A DNA stretch of 64,000 bases. Source: a virus. The DNA lies in the IMG/VR virus record IMGVR_UViG_3300035688_000002, positions 1 to 64,000 of that record; one strand, written 5' to 3'. The translations under genes were made by a program, and so were the position numbers. Below the pieces are notes generated by a model. The model was not told the origin of the DNA. It made no database searches and saw nothing but the letters and a program-made list of their open reading frames with translations. Positions 24,263 to 32,413 of the stretch are shown here, piece by piece. Positions within the stretch are counted from its first letter, which is position 1; each line of letters opens with the position of its first letter.

Positions 24263-25945
24263 TCAGTAATACTCAAATCTCCCACCGGAGAGAGCCGCTT
24301 TTACCGCTTTCTCCGTTTCTCTTACCAGTTTCGTCAGTCTCTCATCTGCTGACATTCTCATCAGTATAGAATCGAGTTCGCTCTCGGAAAGAGGCTTTCC
24401 ATCACCACCTCCAATAGCCCATGCCGTTTGCGGTTGTGGAGCTCCCTTCGACACGGGCGGAGTCTTCCCTGTTAGAGCAGGCCCTGGTGCAGTTTTAGGC
24501 ATTTTTTCTGGTTCAATCTCGGGTGATTTCCCTGGCTCAATGCCAGCCTGGGGGGCTGGTTTCTTTGCTGTAGGCTCTTGCATGCCTTTCATCATATCCA
24601 GAAGCTCGTCCGCTTCATTAGGAGACAGCCCCAACATCAATTTTCTGACTATCCATTCAATAGGGAGAGAAAGTCCCATTCCGCCATACAGAGTCACAAC
24701 TTCCGCTTTCAGCCTCTCGATAGTCCATTTGGCTTCTTCGTCGGGCGACCCTAACGCTGGGAATTTGAGCTTCCAGACAAAGGCTGTAGGATCGACACCG
24801 TTAATCATAAAGTTAAGTCTGTAAAGCTTCCTAAGACCCTGCGCAAGAGAATATCTGTGTCTTCTTACCACTCTCATAAAGGCAATGCCTTGCTGTTGCA
24901 GTGTGGCTTTGGCATTTACGTCTCTTTCATAACCCAGAAAAGCTTTTGGAACCTTTGTGGCACAAAAGAGCTTATTGTGGAAATGTTCCACATCCTCAAT
25001 TTGCCCCAAGTGTCTTTCTCCTCCAACTACCTCATAGTCAGAAGATGGTCTGTCTTTTCTGACTGGAACGTAAATGTCTTCAAGCGGCTGAAGCGGATCG
25101 AGTTCTGTCTTCAGCTTACCGTCGCTGGAAAAATAGAGACGCCTTTTATTCAAGAGCTTAACACGTCTTATGTATTTCAGGGCTTCTCTCTCACCCATAC
25201 CTGTAACATCGATTTTATGCTTGCCTCTCTGATTCGACCGAGCCACTCGGGTAACAACGACAGTGTCTTCGAGCAGCCTTTGGACTCTGAATGTCCTTCT
25301 CAATTTTCCAAACAGAGAGTAATCGACTCCATAGTCATCTTCTCCCACTTTAAAATGTATAATCTCCCACGGAGCAAACTGAGCTACGATGCTCAAGAAG
25401 TCTGCATCTCTTTGGATGTATGGGATGTCTGATTCTATGGAACCGTCTTTTTTGTAATTGATAAAGACCTCTGCAGGAGGGATGAATTTGATTTTGACAA
25501 TCTCGTTATCTGTAGAGCAAATCACTTCATAAAAGGCATCACCATATTTAATGACATTCCTTGACATGAACCACAGTCTGTCTTTGATTTGCAGCCTTTC
25601 ATCCAGTTCCTCAATGAGATTTGCCTCTTTGTCCAGTCCCTCTTTCTCAAACTCGACGTTGTAGGTTTCACTCATTTCGCCGCCTGCCGAAACGACAAAA
25701 TCTGCATGAAGATCGAGAGAAGAGGAAAGCTCAACAATGTCATCATCCATCTCGTCATAATCTTTGTATTTTTCGAGCCTTGCTGGCTTGAGCTCGAAGA
25801 GTTTAGATTTATCCCATGAATATTTGGGTCGCTCTGTTGTTATTCCAGGGAGATCACCTTCAGGCTCGCCTCCCTTTTTGAAGACTGAGGTGAGCCTTTT
25901 GATGAGACTTTTCTTTTCGGCTTCTGTCCCCGATGTGTCAGCCAT
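24263..25945 (-). CDS. portal protein, T4 gp20-like
   Basis: A 560-residue protein. The core from about 85 to 450 has the portal pattern: DRLWFMSRNVIKYGDAFYEV, IKFIPPAEVFINY, PWEIIHFKV, and GIAFMRVVRRHRYSLAQGLR in the long crown helix region. The C-terminal 110 residues are Pro/Gly-rich and probably disordered. The portal ring is the DNA entry vertex and nucleates prohead assembly with protease and scaffold. Gene order portal, then head genes, then protease fits T4-type clusters. A TTGACA promoter lies about 60 bases upstream. Confidence 0.85.
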   Translation of the reverse strand: MADTSGTEAEKKSLIKRLTSVFKKGGEPEGDLPGITTERPKYSWDKSKLFELKPARLEKYKDYDEMDDDIVELSSSLDLHADFVVSAGGEMSETYNVEFEKEGLDKEANLIEELDERLQIKDRLWFMSRNVIKYGDAFYEVICSTDNEIVKIKFIPPAEVFINYKKDGSIESDIPYIQRDADFLSIVAQFAPWEIIHFKVGEDDYGVDYSLFGKLRRTFRVQRLLEDTVVVTRVARSNQRGKHKIDVTGMGEREALKYIRRVKLLNKRRLYFSSDGKLKTELDPLQPLEDIYVPVRKDRPSSDYEVVGGERHLGQIEDVEHFHNKLFCATKVPKAFLGYERDVNAKATLQQQGIAFMRVVRRHRYSLAQGLRKLYRLNFMINGVDPTAFVWKLKFPALGSPDEEAKWTIERLKAEVVTLYGGMGLSLPIEWIVRKLMLGLSPNEADELLDMMKGMQEPTAKKPAPQAGIEPGKSPEIEPEKMPKTAPGPALTGKTPPVSKGAPQPQTAWAIGGGDGKPLSESELDSILMRMSADERLTKLVRETEKAVKAALSGGRFEYY

Positions 25946-26003
25946 TCTTCTTTTGCCTCCTTCGGAAATGAACCTCCACCATCGGGCTTCAAATTCATCT
26001 CCA

Positions 26004-26031
26004 ATCTTACAGCGTTTTTATAACTTGTCAA
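26004..26031 (-). promoter_or_regulatory. sigma-70-type promoter before portal gene
   Basis: On the minus strand TTGACA (26026-26031), a 16-base spacer and TAAGAT (26004-26009) sit in the gap between QueD and the portal start at 25945. The sequence after the -35 reads AAGTTATA, very like the AAGTTAATA after the 14560 site. It is the best of the three 16-bp-spaced promoters. Confidence 0.6.
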
Positions 26032-26034
26032 CCT

Positions 26035-26415
26035 CTACCTCTTGAGATAAAATGTAGCAATAATTCCGCTACCTTCAGAAATAGACACTGAAGAGAGATG
26101 GAGCCCTCGAGGCGCTCCCTTGAGATGGGTTTTAATACCCTCAAAGACATAGCGAGCGAGCAGCTCGGGTGTTGGGTTCACCTCGTTGAAGGGCTCCACC
26201 TCATTGATACAGCGATGCTCAAAGTCAGCGATGACCTTGTTAAGCACTCGCGTCAGGTCTCTTGGATAAGCAATCATCCCCAGCTTGTTTAAGTTTTTGC
26301 TCTGGAAAAGAGCCTCAACTTGCCAAGAGTGACCATGCACATTGGCACAAGGCCCTTTCCAACCTGTAATAAAGTGTGCCGCCTGAAAGCTTGTAGCAAC
26401 CTTTACCTCATACAC
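26035..26415 (-). CDS. queD: QueD-like 6-carboxytetrahydropterin synthase
   Basis: A 126-residue protein of the 6-pyruvoyltetrahydropterin synthase family. Zinc ligands are H14 (FQAAHF) and H27, H29 (NVHGHSW), the catalytic Cys is C23 in GPCANVHGH, and HRC near residue 67 and PTPE at 81-84 are conserved. The usual glutamate of the substrate pocket is E114 (SISEGSG). QueD converts dihydroneopterin triphosphate to 6-carboxytetrahydropterin for 7-deazaguanine synthesis. No QueE, QueC or DpdA is in this window, so modified DNA is only suggested. Confidence 0.8.
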   Translation of the reverse strand: MYEVKVATSFQAAHFITGWKGPCANVHGHSWQVEALFQSKNLNKLGMIAYPRDLTRVLNKVIADFEHRCINEVEPFNEVNPTPELLARYVFEGIKTHLKGAPRGLHLSSVSISEGSGIIATFYLKR

Positions 26416-26428
26416 TTGTTTCCCTCCG

Positions 26429-26617
26429 TCAAGAACGCTTTATCTGGTCTTTCTCATGCCGGTCAGCATTGTCAATCCAGCGTGTAACCGCCGTGTAAGT
26501 GACTCCAAAGCGTTCCGCAATTCTATTTATCGAAAGTCCATCTTCGTGAAGGAGATGTCTTGCTCTGTAGCCAAGACTGATAATCTCTTCCGGTGTTCGA
26601 CGATGTATGCGGGCCAT
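26429..26617 (-). CDS. small helix-turn-helix protein
   Basis: A 62-residue protein. DGLSINRIAERFGVTYTAVTRWIDNADR is a textbook homeodomain-like helix-turn-helix (helices at about 30-37 and 41-52), with a basic N-terminus (ARIHRRTPEE). It is a paralogue of the 63-residue protein at 49899-50090, which shares IHxRxPEE. It may regulate nearby genes, but no operator is identified. Confidence 0.65.
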   Translation of the reverse strand: MARIHRRTPEEIISLGYRARHLLHEDGLSINRIAERFGVTYTAVTRWIDNADRHEKDQIKRS

Positions 26618-26681
26618 GTTCCCTCCTTAGCAGAATTTGATGCCCTTGGGGGCTTAAACCCACTAACACCGCTACCAAAAA

Positions 26682-26876
26682 TCAGCCTGTCTTTGAGCCC
26701 TCCCATTCACGGATAGGCTCTAACCCTTCTCTGAGTTCCCTTGTTTTTATAAAGTCGAGATGTTCTCGCATCTCACTCTCAAACCCGTGATCGGGAATGA
26801 AACGAGCAACACCGTCGCTTCTCTTTACCAGAAAACCATTGTCAACCTGCATTACTTCAAGAGTTTTCTTTCCCAT
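26682..26876 (-). CDS. hypothetical small protein
   Basis: A 64-residue protein starting MGKKTLEVMQVDNGFLVKRS at ATG 26876 (AGGAGA upstream). The strand-turn pattern (VDNGFLVKRSDGVARFIPDH) and a charged helical C-terminus suggest a small alpha/beta fold. Overlaps the next gene upstream by 25 bases. No function recognised. Confidence 0.55.
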   Translation of the reverse strand: MGKKTLEVMQVDNGFLVKRSDGVARFIPDHGFESEMREHLDFIKTRELREGLEPIREWEGSKTG

Positions 26877-27049
26877 AATCTCTCCTCTGCAACCCACATA
26901 AGCTTATTGCCTCGGGTGCCATAAAAAGAGCGAATTAGACCGCGCCTTCTCAGAAGGCGGAGCTCCTGGCGCGTCAGCATCTCACCAGTTCTCAATGCCT
27001 GTCCGTTGTCAAGGGCTGACTGTGCTTTTATAAGCAATTCATCCGTCAA
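26852..27049 (-). CDS. hypothetical small protein
   Basis: A 65-residue protein. MLTRQELRLLRRRGLIRSFY looks like an Arg-rich winged helix, with the short strand NKLMWVAEERLW as wing. It could be a small DNA-binding protein. It sits in a run of five small genes between the terminase and QueD. Not assigned. Confidence 0.55.
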   Translation of the reverse strand: MTDELLIKAQSALDNGQALRTGEMLTRQELRLLRRRGLIRSFYGTRGNKLMWVAEERLWERKLLK

Positions 27050-27051
27050 TC

Positions 27052-27468
27052 TCAGTTTATGACTAATCTTCCGCCTCCCCTTGCTTTATTACCCGGAAAT
27101 ATGATCAACGGTGACACAGAACGCACCATCTTATCCACGCTCTTTCTGAAATCTCCCTCGGCCTTGGGGTCTGTTGCTCTCTCGCTACGAAACTGGGCCA
27201 CTTTGGCAGGCGGGATAAACATACATTGATTGATAATGTTATCCACTGTGCTGATTTGAATCTGAAGGAGCTGTGACTGCTGGGGGTTGAGCCGCCCTGC
27301 CTGATGCAGAGTCTTAAGAGTCTCTTCCAGCATATCTCTGAAGAGAATCGTTCTATAAGCTATCAGATTCACTTGATCAAAGAGAGCAGCATATCTGTTT
27401 TGAAGTTCCTTCCAATCAAGTTTTACAGCCCATGCTGCCGGCCTTTTGGGTGAGTTAGGTGCTCCCAT
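27052..27468 (-). CDS. hypothetical helical protein
   Basis: A 138-residue protein starting at 27468 (MGAPNSPKRP, with GGAGG six bases upstream). Its ATG shares one base with the preceding TAA. Long helices (DWKELQNRYAALFDQVNLIA) and a Gly/Arg-rich tail. No family recognised. Next to the terminase, a packaging accessory role is possible but unsupported. Confidence 0.6.
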   Translation of the reverse strand: MGAPNSPKRPAAWAVKLDWKELQNRYAALFDQVNLIAYRTILFRDMLEETLKTLHQAGRLNPQQSQLLQIQISTVDNIINQCMFIPPAKVAQFRSERATDPKAEGDFRKSVDKMVRSVSPLIIFPGNKARGGGRLVIN

Positions 27469-27674
27469 TATTTCCCTCCTATAATCTGCCAAACATTCTC
27501 TTTGAAAAGATTCACTTTGACCCGAGGGCAGATTACAGTAAGATAGAGCTTTACAAAATCATCCATCCCACACTCTATCCTCATATCAGTTATGCCATCA
27601 ATGACTTCCCCTCCCTCGGTCATAACCTTTGTTCCACGAGAAGTTCCGTCGCTTTCGATCACGAGTTTTGCCAT
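27468..27674 (-). CDS. phage small protein of a recurring type
   Basis: A 68-residue protein. The stretch ESDGTSRGTKVMTEGGEVID, then IECGMDDFVKLYLTV, is a recurring small phage protein pattern (SDGTxxGTxV with a Gly turn) seen beside terminases. Probably a compact beta protein. Function unknown. Confidence 0.55.
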   Translation of the reverse strand: MAKLVIESDGTSRGTKVMTEGGEVIDGITDMRIECGMDDFVKLYLTVICPRVKVNLFKENVWQIIGGK

Positions 27675-27675
27675 C

Positions 27676-29763
27676 TTACCATCCCTCCGTTATTTTCGCT
27701 CGAGGCTTTTTCTTGGCCTTGTCTTCTTCGTCCATTTCTTTCAACAGCTCATCGTCTGTCACCCCATCAAGGAAGTCTTCTTCATCCAGCTCTGCTTCTG
27801 TCTTTTTGTGGGCGGGACGATCAAGGAGCCAATCGCGTGTGCTCTTATCGAGCTCCTCCTTCTCTGACATGGGATGCTCCATCACTCCCTTTTGGACTTC
27901 GTCAACGATGCTTAAATCCATGTTGGTGATAGCATTCCAAACAGCGCCAGCTACTGCATCCGAAACATCTTTGCTTCCGTTTGGAGGGTGATTTACCTTT
28001 CCTGTCTTCTGATCTCTAATGAGCTGCCTGAGTTCACGAAAGAGAGGCTCATAGTAGTAACACTTAAAGCGTCCCTCATAGATAGTCTCTTTGAGGACAT
28101 TGTATTGGTCTGAGGTTCTGTCCACAGACAGATAGCCGACTATGTCTTCGCCAAAGCGCTTTTTGAGAAGCTGCTGTGAGTCGCGGGACTGAAACTGGTC
28201 ATAAGTGATTTTCATAAACCGAAAGCCACATTGATGAGCCAGATCGTGAACGAGCTGACGAACATCCTCTATCTGAATCTCTCCTTCAAGAGGCGGAATG
28301 ATTCTCATGATCAAATCTGCCACAATTACAGGCTGGACTTCCTGAACGACTTCTGCTCTCTCTCCTTCCCTCGTCCTCATCACTTCTTTTATAGAAGCTA
28401 TATGGCAGACTGCTATTCCACACGCATCGTTCGTCAGTCCCAGGTCTATGTGACAGAAACGAGGGGCTTGAGGATTAATCAGAGACTGAGGACCATACTT
28501 TTTCATATTCACTATCGGATTCATCAGTTTGCTGAGCTTCAAAGCTGAGGGAAGGTCAGTGGATACGATTCCATTGCCATAAATCGAACTGAAAGGCATT
28601 GGAATTTTTGTGTCGGCACACTCTCTGATCTTCTCGTCATTCGTCATAAATCGATTGAGAGAGCGAAGATTGATACCGATAAAGTCTCTTATTGCTCCTT
28701 CTAGGTCTTTCACAAAGTAGGGCTTTAGTTCTACAGGCACTGCAATGACTCTGCCTTTTTCTGTGAAAGTCTTAAGCTCTTCTTCACTTTGAATAAGATG
28801 AGGGGAAGACCAAGCATCCCCTACAAAGACATGGAATTTCTCTCCTGAGTAGCGATGCTGCGGCTTTGTTTCCCAAGAAGAGTGAATGATGACTACCGTG
28901 TTTGGGTCATTCTCAGCGATGATTTTCTCCAAGAAGTCATCGGGATACTTAGCAGAGGAGTTTAGAATCAGTATTCCTGGGACTCTGCCGTGTCTCTGAT
29001 AACGAGACTCCATTCTCCTCCACACTGCGTCATGGATTTTCTTAGCCTGATCCCACTCTCTCTCGGCAGGATTGTGAATCTTCTTAGAACCTACTGTTAC
29101 TGGAAAGAAGTTTGCCTCTTCTATGACTCCTCCAAAGAGATTCTCTCCAAGAGGGGCTAATTCTGACGAAGACCCCGGTGCCACTGAAATAGAACGCTGG
29201 GGGAAATACACCAGAGATTGAATGTCTTGCCTTCTTCGCATCCTCTCCGAGAACCAGGGAGATTCGTCAATCATGTCTCTCAGTTGCTCAAAGAGAACTC
29301 TCCTTGCGTGAGTTGCAGTAACAGCGAGATTCATGAAAGCGATTCTCGTCCCTAGGGCAAGACCATAATAGGCCTGTGGGTTTCTAAGGCAGCCTAGCTC
29401 ATAAAGGAGACGGGCGAGGATAATACAGGAAAGGAATGTCTTTCCCCAACCGATTGCCCCACCCAACACTACCCTCAGTGGTCTGGGATTTGCCTCCATT
29501 ATGTCAAGGAAGTCCTTCTTGAGGACATCCCACATTGAGGAGCCAATGTGCCCAAAATAGTATGGGTCACTTATCCATTGAGCACATGAGACTGGGTCTG
29601 TTGGATAGAAGGCATATTTTTCTTTGAGATAAAGGGAAGGTCTGAGATACTTGGCACTCTTGGTCTTAGAGAAGGCATCTATAAGTAGACTAAGAGCCTC
29701 TTCTTCGCTCTCAAAGCCTAGGGCTTTTAAGCTCTCTTTGTCAATGAAGGTCGCTTCGGTCAC
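27676..29763 (-). CDS. terminase large subunit, T4 gp17-like
   Basis: A 695-residue packaging motor. Walker A is GGAIGWGKTF (residues 101-110) and Walker B is LFGGVIEEANF near 210 with catalytic Glu. The nuclease domain carries HIDLGLTNDACGIAV (first Asp), YDQFQSRD and KDVSDAVAGAVW, the three acidic positions of RNase H-like terminase nucleases. The start is a GTG. It cuts concatemeric DNA and translocates it into the prohead through the portal. The C-terminal 80 residues are acidic and likely disordered. Confidence 0.9.
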   Translation of the reverse strand: MTEATFIDKESLKALGFESEEEALSLLIDAFSKTKSAKYLRPSLYLKEKYAFYPTDPVSCAQWISDPYYFGHIGSSMWDVLKKDFLDIMEANPRPLRVVLGGAIGWGKTFLSCIILARLLYELGCLRNPQAYYGLALGTRIAFMNLAVTATHARRVLFEQLRDMIDESPWFSERMRRRQDIQSLVYFPQRSISVAPGSSSELAPLGENLFGGVIEEANFFPVTVGSKKIHNPAEREWDQAKKIHDAVWRRMESRYQRHGRVPGILILNSSAKYPDDFLEKIIAENDPNTVVIIHSSWETKPQHRYSGEKFHVFVGDAWSSPHLIQSEEELKTFTEKGRVIAVPVELKPYFVKDLEGAIRDFIGINLRSLNRFMTNDEKIRECADTKIPMPFSSIYGNGIVSTDLPSALKLSKLMNPIVNMKKYGPQSLINPQAPRFCHIDLGLTNDACGIAVCHIASIKEVMRTREGERAEVVQEVQPVIVADLIMRIIPPLEGEIQIEDVRQLVHDLAHQCGFRFMKITYDQFQSRDSQQLLKKRFGEDIVGYLSVDRTSDQYNVLKETIYEGRFKCYYYEPLFRELRQLIRDQKTGKVNHPPNGSKDVSDAVAGAVWNAITNMDLSIVDEVQKGVMEHPMSEKEELDKSTRDWLLDRPAHKKTEAELDEEDFLDGVTDDELLKEMDEEDKAKKKPRAKITEGW

Positions 29764-29920
29764 TATAATTGGTCGCTACCTTTGTTCCCTCCAGCGGAAA
29801 GCTCCTGCTGGTTATCAAACAATTTGTCTCGCTAAGTGTCCCAGCCTGGACGACGGTTCCTCCCATTCTAGGATTCCTATGCTTCCAGGGAGGGTCTGCT
29901 ACGATCGTCTTATATTTCAA
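29741..29920 (-). pseudogene. truncated MT-A70-type adenine methyltransferase fragment
   Basis: A 59-codon frame from TTG 29920 (GAGGT five bases upstream) begins LKYKTIVADPPWKHRNPRMG. The DPPW motif in that setting is characteristic of MT-A70 N6-adenine methyltransferases (normally 170-250 residues). After about 25 residues the similarity fades and the frame ends inside the terminase gene. I read this as the surviving N-terminus of a deleted methyltransferase. A short functional peptide cannot be excluded. Confidence 0.55.
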
Positions 29921-31487
29921 GATTTACCTCAGGTATGTCCTCAAGATACTTATAGTCTTTGGGGTCACTTCGTTTCTCAGGGTGTCTTTCTGGGCCTCTT
30001 GTCACTACGTATTGTTCCAGTTTCAATGCTATCTTCAAAAGCACCTCATAGTCAATGCCTGAGTCTATCATGTCATTAGGAAGCGACTCTCCTGGAGTCC
30101 ACCCTCTATCATGATCAAAGACACAGTTTGACTCCAGCCATGAGTCAATTTTTATCTTTGATTCACCAGAAGCACTGAGCTGCTGATTGTCCAGGTGATA
30201 AAGCCTGGCCCACTCACGCCCCCTAAATATCGTGCTTCCAACATAGCCGTTTGTAGCACAGAGCATGGCTTTCAGATAGCCACGAGATGAAGTAGAGACA
30301 TTGAAGAATCTGTGTCTCCTATTGCCTCTGAACTTTATTTTCTGATACACATCATCCTTCTGTCCGTTACCCAGAAAGGTTCTGTTATATATCGGACTCC
30401 AAGCCATCGGAGTGTTGTGACATGGATTGAAGTAAGTGAATTTGAAATAGAGCCTTCCTTTGTGTCCGCCCCAGTCTCTGCCCCAGAAGTCTATAAATTC
30501 GTCCATGTCCGATTGAAGAGTGTAAGGAAAGCCGTCGATGTAGAAGACCTTGAATTGACGGTTTCTGTTTGTCATAAACATTTCTTCGAGAAGCTTATTG
30601 GGAAGAGACTTATTGATGATTTTCCTTATCCTCTCAGAGTAGCCCTCTATTCCGGTTCTGACTATCCTAGATTTATGCTTAGAGCGAAGGAAAGAGGTGA
30701 TGGCTGCAGAGGAAGAGGCTGTCGTGATAAGATTGACGAGCTTCCAGTCAGTAAGATTATCTGAAATCCAACTCACATGGCTTCCTCTAAGATTCAAGTT
30801 CTTCTGATAGTAGCAAATCTTATTGGCATCGGCCTCTTCGTCCCAGGTCTCTACCCACCCTGGCTGACAAAAGTAACACTTTCTCTTACACCCTATCGTA
30901 GCAAGACAGGCATAAGAGCCTTCTGCAGTCTCGAAGGCTTTGTTCCTCTTCCAATCCACATAGTGATCATAAGAGATTCTGGGACTTCCTTCTACATAAG
31001 AGTGTTTGAGATTGAGAGGGTCATATCTTCTCCTGTGAATGTCAGGAACATAGGCGTTTGGGATTGTCTTAGCTACTTCCTCCAACAGCCACTTCTTGCT
31101 CTTCTTCTCCATCTTCCAGCGTTTAGCTATCTCCCTGAACTTTGGCATAAAGTTGAAAGCATGACCTACACAGAGGATGTCAAAATAACGCTCAATGGAA
31201 GCGGGAGCCTTTGAAACATTCCCTCCCAGTATCATCAGCTTGTCTTCTGACTTTCTGAAGGTGCGAATGAAATTCAGAAGCTTCTCTCCAGTATTCCCAT
31301 ACATTCCGCCTGCTGGAAAGACCAAGGCTGACCCGCAGCTAAAGGCAAAGATGTCGGCCTGGGAAGGCTCATGAACTCGTTCAAAGAAAGGGTCTTCTTC
31401 AAACAGCTCCCTAATCATGTAATAGCCAATGTCGACCAGCCCTGCTAAGACTGAGGAGGTCATAAAGAAGACTTTGAGTTTTTCCAT
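29910..31487 (-). CDS. B12-binding-type radical SAM protein
   Basis: A 525-residue protein. Residues 1-125 look like a cobalamin-binding-type Rossmann domain (MILGGNVSKAPASIERYFDI matches the usual GGxxxxxxxE pattern). The radical SAM cluster motif is GCKRKCYFC (near residue 200). The C-terminal half contains a long Tyr/Trp-rich region without clear family match. Substrate unknown. It sits directly upstream of the terminase, and a QueD gene lies 3 kb further, so a modification role is possible. Confidence 0.7.
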   Translation of the reverse strand: MEKLKVFFMTSSVLAGLVDIGYYMIRELFEEDPFFERVHEPSQADIFAFSCGSALVFPAGGMYGNTGEKLLNFIRTFRKSEDKLMILGGNVSKAPASIERYFDILCVGHAFNFMPKFREIAKRWKMEKKSKKWLLEEVAKTIPNAYVPDIHRRRYDPLNLKHSYVEGSPRISYDHYVDWKRNKAFETAEGSYACLATIGCKRKCYFCQPGWVETWDEEADANKICYYQKNLNLRGSHVSWISDNLTDWKLVNLITTASSSAAITSFLRSKHKSRIVRTGIEGYSERIRKIINKSLPNKLLEEMFMTNRNRQFKVFYIDGFPYTLQSDMDEFIDFWGRDWGGHKGRLYFKFTYFNPCHNTPMAWSPIYNRTFLGNGQKDDVYQKIKFRGNRRHRFFNVSTSSRGYLKAMLCATNGYVGSTIFRGREWARLYHLDNQQLSASGESKIKIDSWLESNCVFDHDRGWTPGESLPNDMIDSGIDYEVLLKIALKLEQYVVTRGPERHPEKRSDPKDYKYLEDIPEVNLEI

Positions 31488-31501
31488 TAGAGACAGCTTC
31501 T

Positions 31502-31753
31502 TCAGACTTGCTCTTTCAGTGGCTCCTCTGCTGGTGTCTTCTCTGATATAAACCTCACCTGATACTCTACTCCAACCACGAACTCATCGGCTGCTTCTTT
31601 CGCAACAATAACCATCTCTAAATTCGCCACTGGAGTAGCACTACCAAACGGCTCACCTTTCACTCCCACCATCTTGATACGATAAGCAGAACCCTTCTCC
31701 CAATACTCAAACTCCGTCTTTTCACTCACACGAAACTTACATAATACCGTCAT
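31502..31753 (-). CDS. conserved phage small protein
   Basis: An 83-residue protein. The order MTVLCKFRVSEKTE, GEPFGSATPVANLEMVIV and DEFVVGVEYQVRFI resembles a small beta-barrel phage family in which F-x-P-G-x-x-Y-x-V-x-F ends the fold. Pro/Glu-rich tail. Function unknown; common in late gene clusters. Confidence 0.6.
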   Translation of the reverse strand: MTVLCKFRVSEKTEFEYWEKGSAYRIKMVGVKGEPFGSATPVANLEMVIVAKEAADEFVVGVEYQVRFISEKTPAEEPLKEQV

Positions 31754-31767
31754 TGATTCTCTCCTTA

Positions 31768-32202
31768 TTAAGAATTTCTAATAATGTCAAAGGCATTGTC
31801 TAAATCACAGCTCTTTATCAAAAGCTCAAAGGAGCTGAAACCCATGGTTCTCTGTAAGAACTCTGTAAAAGCGTGTCCGCTAGCCTGGATGGCATTCTTT
31901 CCACTAATTGGCTCAAACTGCTCTCCCACGAGGATACATCCATGAGAATCATCGTCAATGTTTCCCTTATGAATGAGGATGCTAATTCTCCCAGAAACAT
32001 TCTTAACTTCAAAAGTATCTCCAAACTTAGGAGACTTAACTCTCTCACAGACATAGAATCCCTCTGGTATGCAACTCACGCCTTGCTCATTGTTCTGCCA
32101 CTTTCTCTCCAGCGTGAGGCAGAAAGGTACTTTCTCATCAAGCATGACACCAAAAGTCCCATCATCTGTAGATGGGACTCTAATGATTGTGATTCTTTTC
32201 AT
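31768..32202 (-). CDS. DUF5675-family protein, L,D-transpeptidase-like
   Basis: A 144-residue protein starting at 32202 (MKRITIIRVP). It has LTLERKWQNNEQGVSCIPEG, KNVSGRISILIHKGN and DDSHGCILVG, the conserved core of DUF5675, which resembles the YkuD-type cell-wall transpeptidase with a His and Cys (H78, C89). It could act on peptidoglycan during lysis or entry; activity is not shown. A longer frame exists upstream, but it overlaps a better-supported gene at 32210-32413. Confidence 0.65.
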   Translation of the reverse strand: MKRITIIRVPSTDDGTFGVMLDEKVPFCLTLERKWQNNEQGVSCIPEGFYVCERVKSPKFGDTFEVKNVSGRISILIHKGNIDDDSHGCILVGEQFEPISGKNAIQASGHAFTEFLQRTMGFSSFELLIKSCDLDNAFDIIRNS

Positions 32203-32209
32203 CTTCGTC

Positions 32210-32413
32210 TCATTTAGGCCATCCTTCATGGGTGGGACAGAGATGCTCCCACTTATCGGTCGCTTCGTCTTTTCTAATTCTCCATCCCCCTTCTTTCGCA
32301 AGACCAATAAAATCCATGAAAGACCCTGCCTCAATGCTTTCAGAACTTGAGCAAAAGTCACAGCAGATTTCCCACTCTCCTCCAGACTCATCTTCACTTA
32401 TCTTCTGAATCAC
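32210..32413 (-). CDS. small zinc-binding protein with CxxC and CPxH
   Basis: A 67-residue protein that reads in a different frame across the region. CCDFC near the N-terminus, GLAKEGGWRI in the middle and WEHLCPTHEGW at the end form a Cys/His pattern seen in small phage zinc proteins. The start is GTG at 32413 with GGAGG six bases upstream, inside the end of the ParB-like gene. The cysteine pattern makes this frame more convincing than the overlapping longer frame. Confidence 0.65.
   Translation of the reverse strand: MIQKISEDESGGEWEICCDFCSSSESIEAGSFMDFIGLAKEGGWRIRKDEATDKWEHLCPTHEGWPK

Noticed and set aside
32203-32397. N-terminal extension of the DUF5675 gene to 32397
   Set aside because: The extension overlaps in another frame a Cys/His protein with a much better start (GGAGG then GTG) and gives no recognisable domain.
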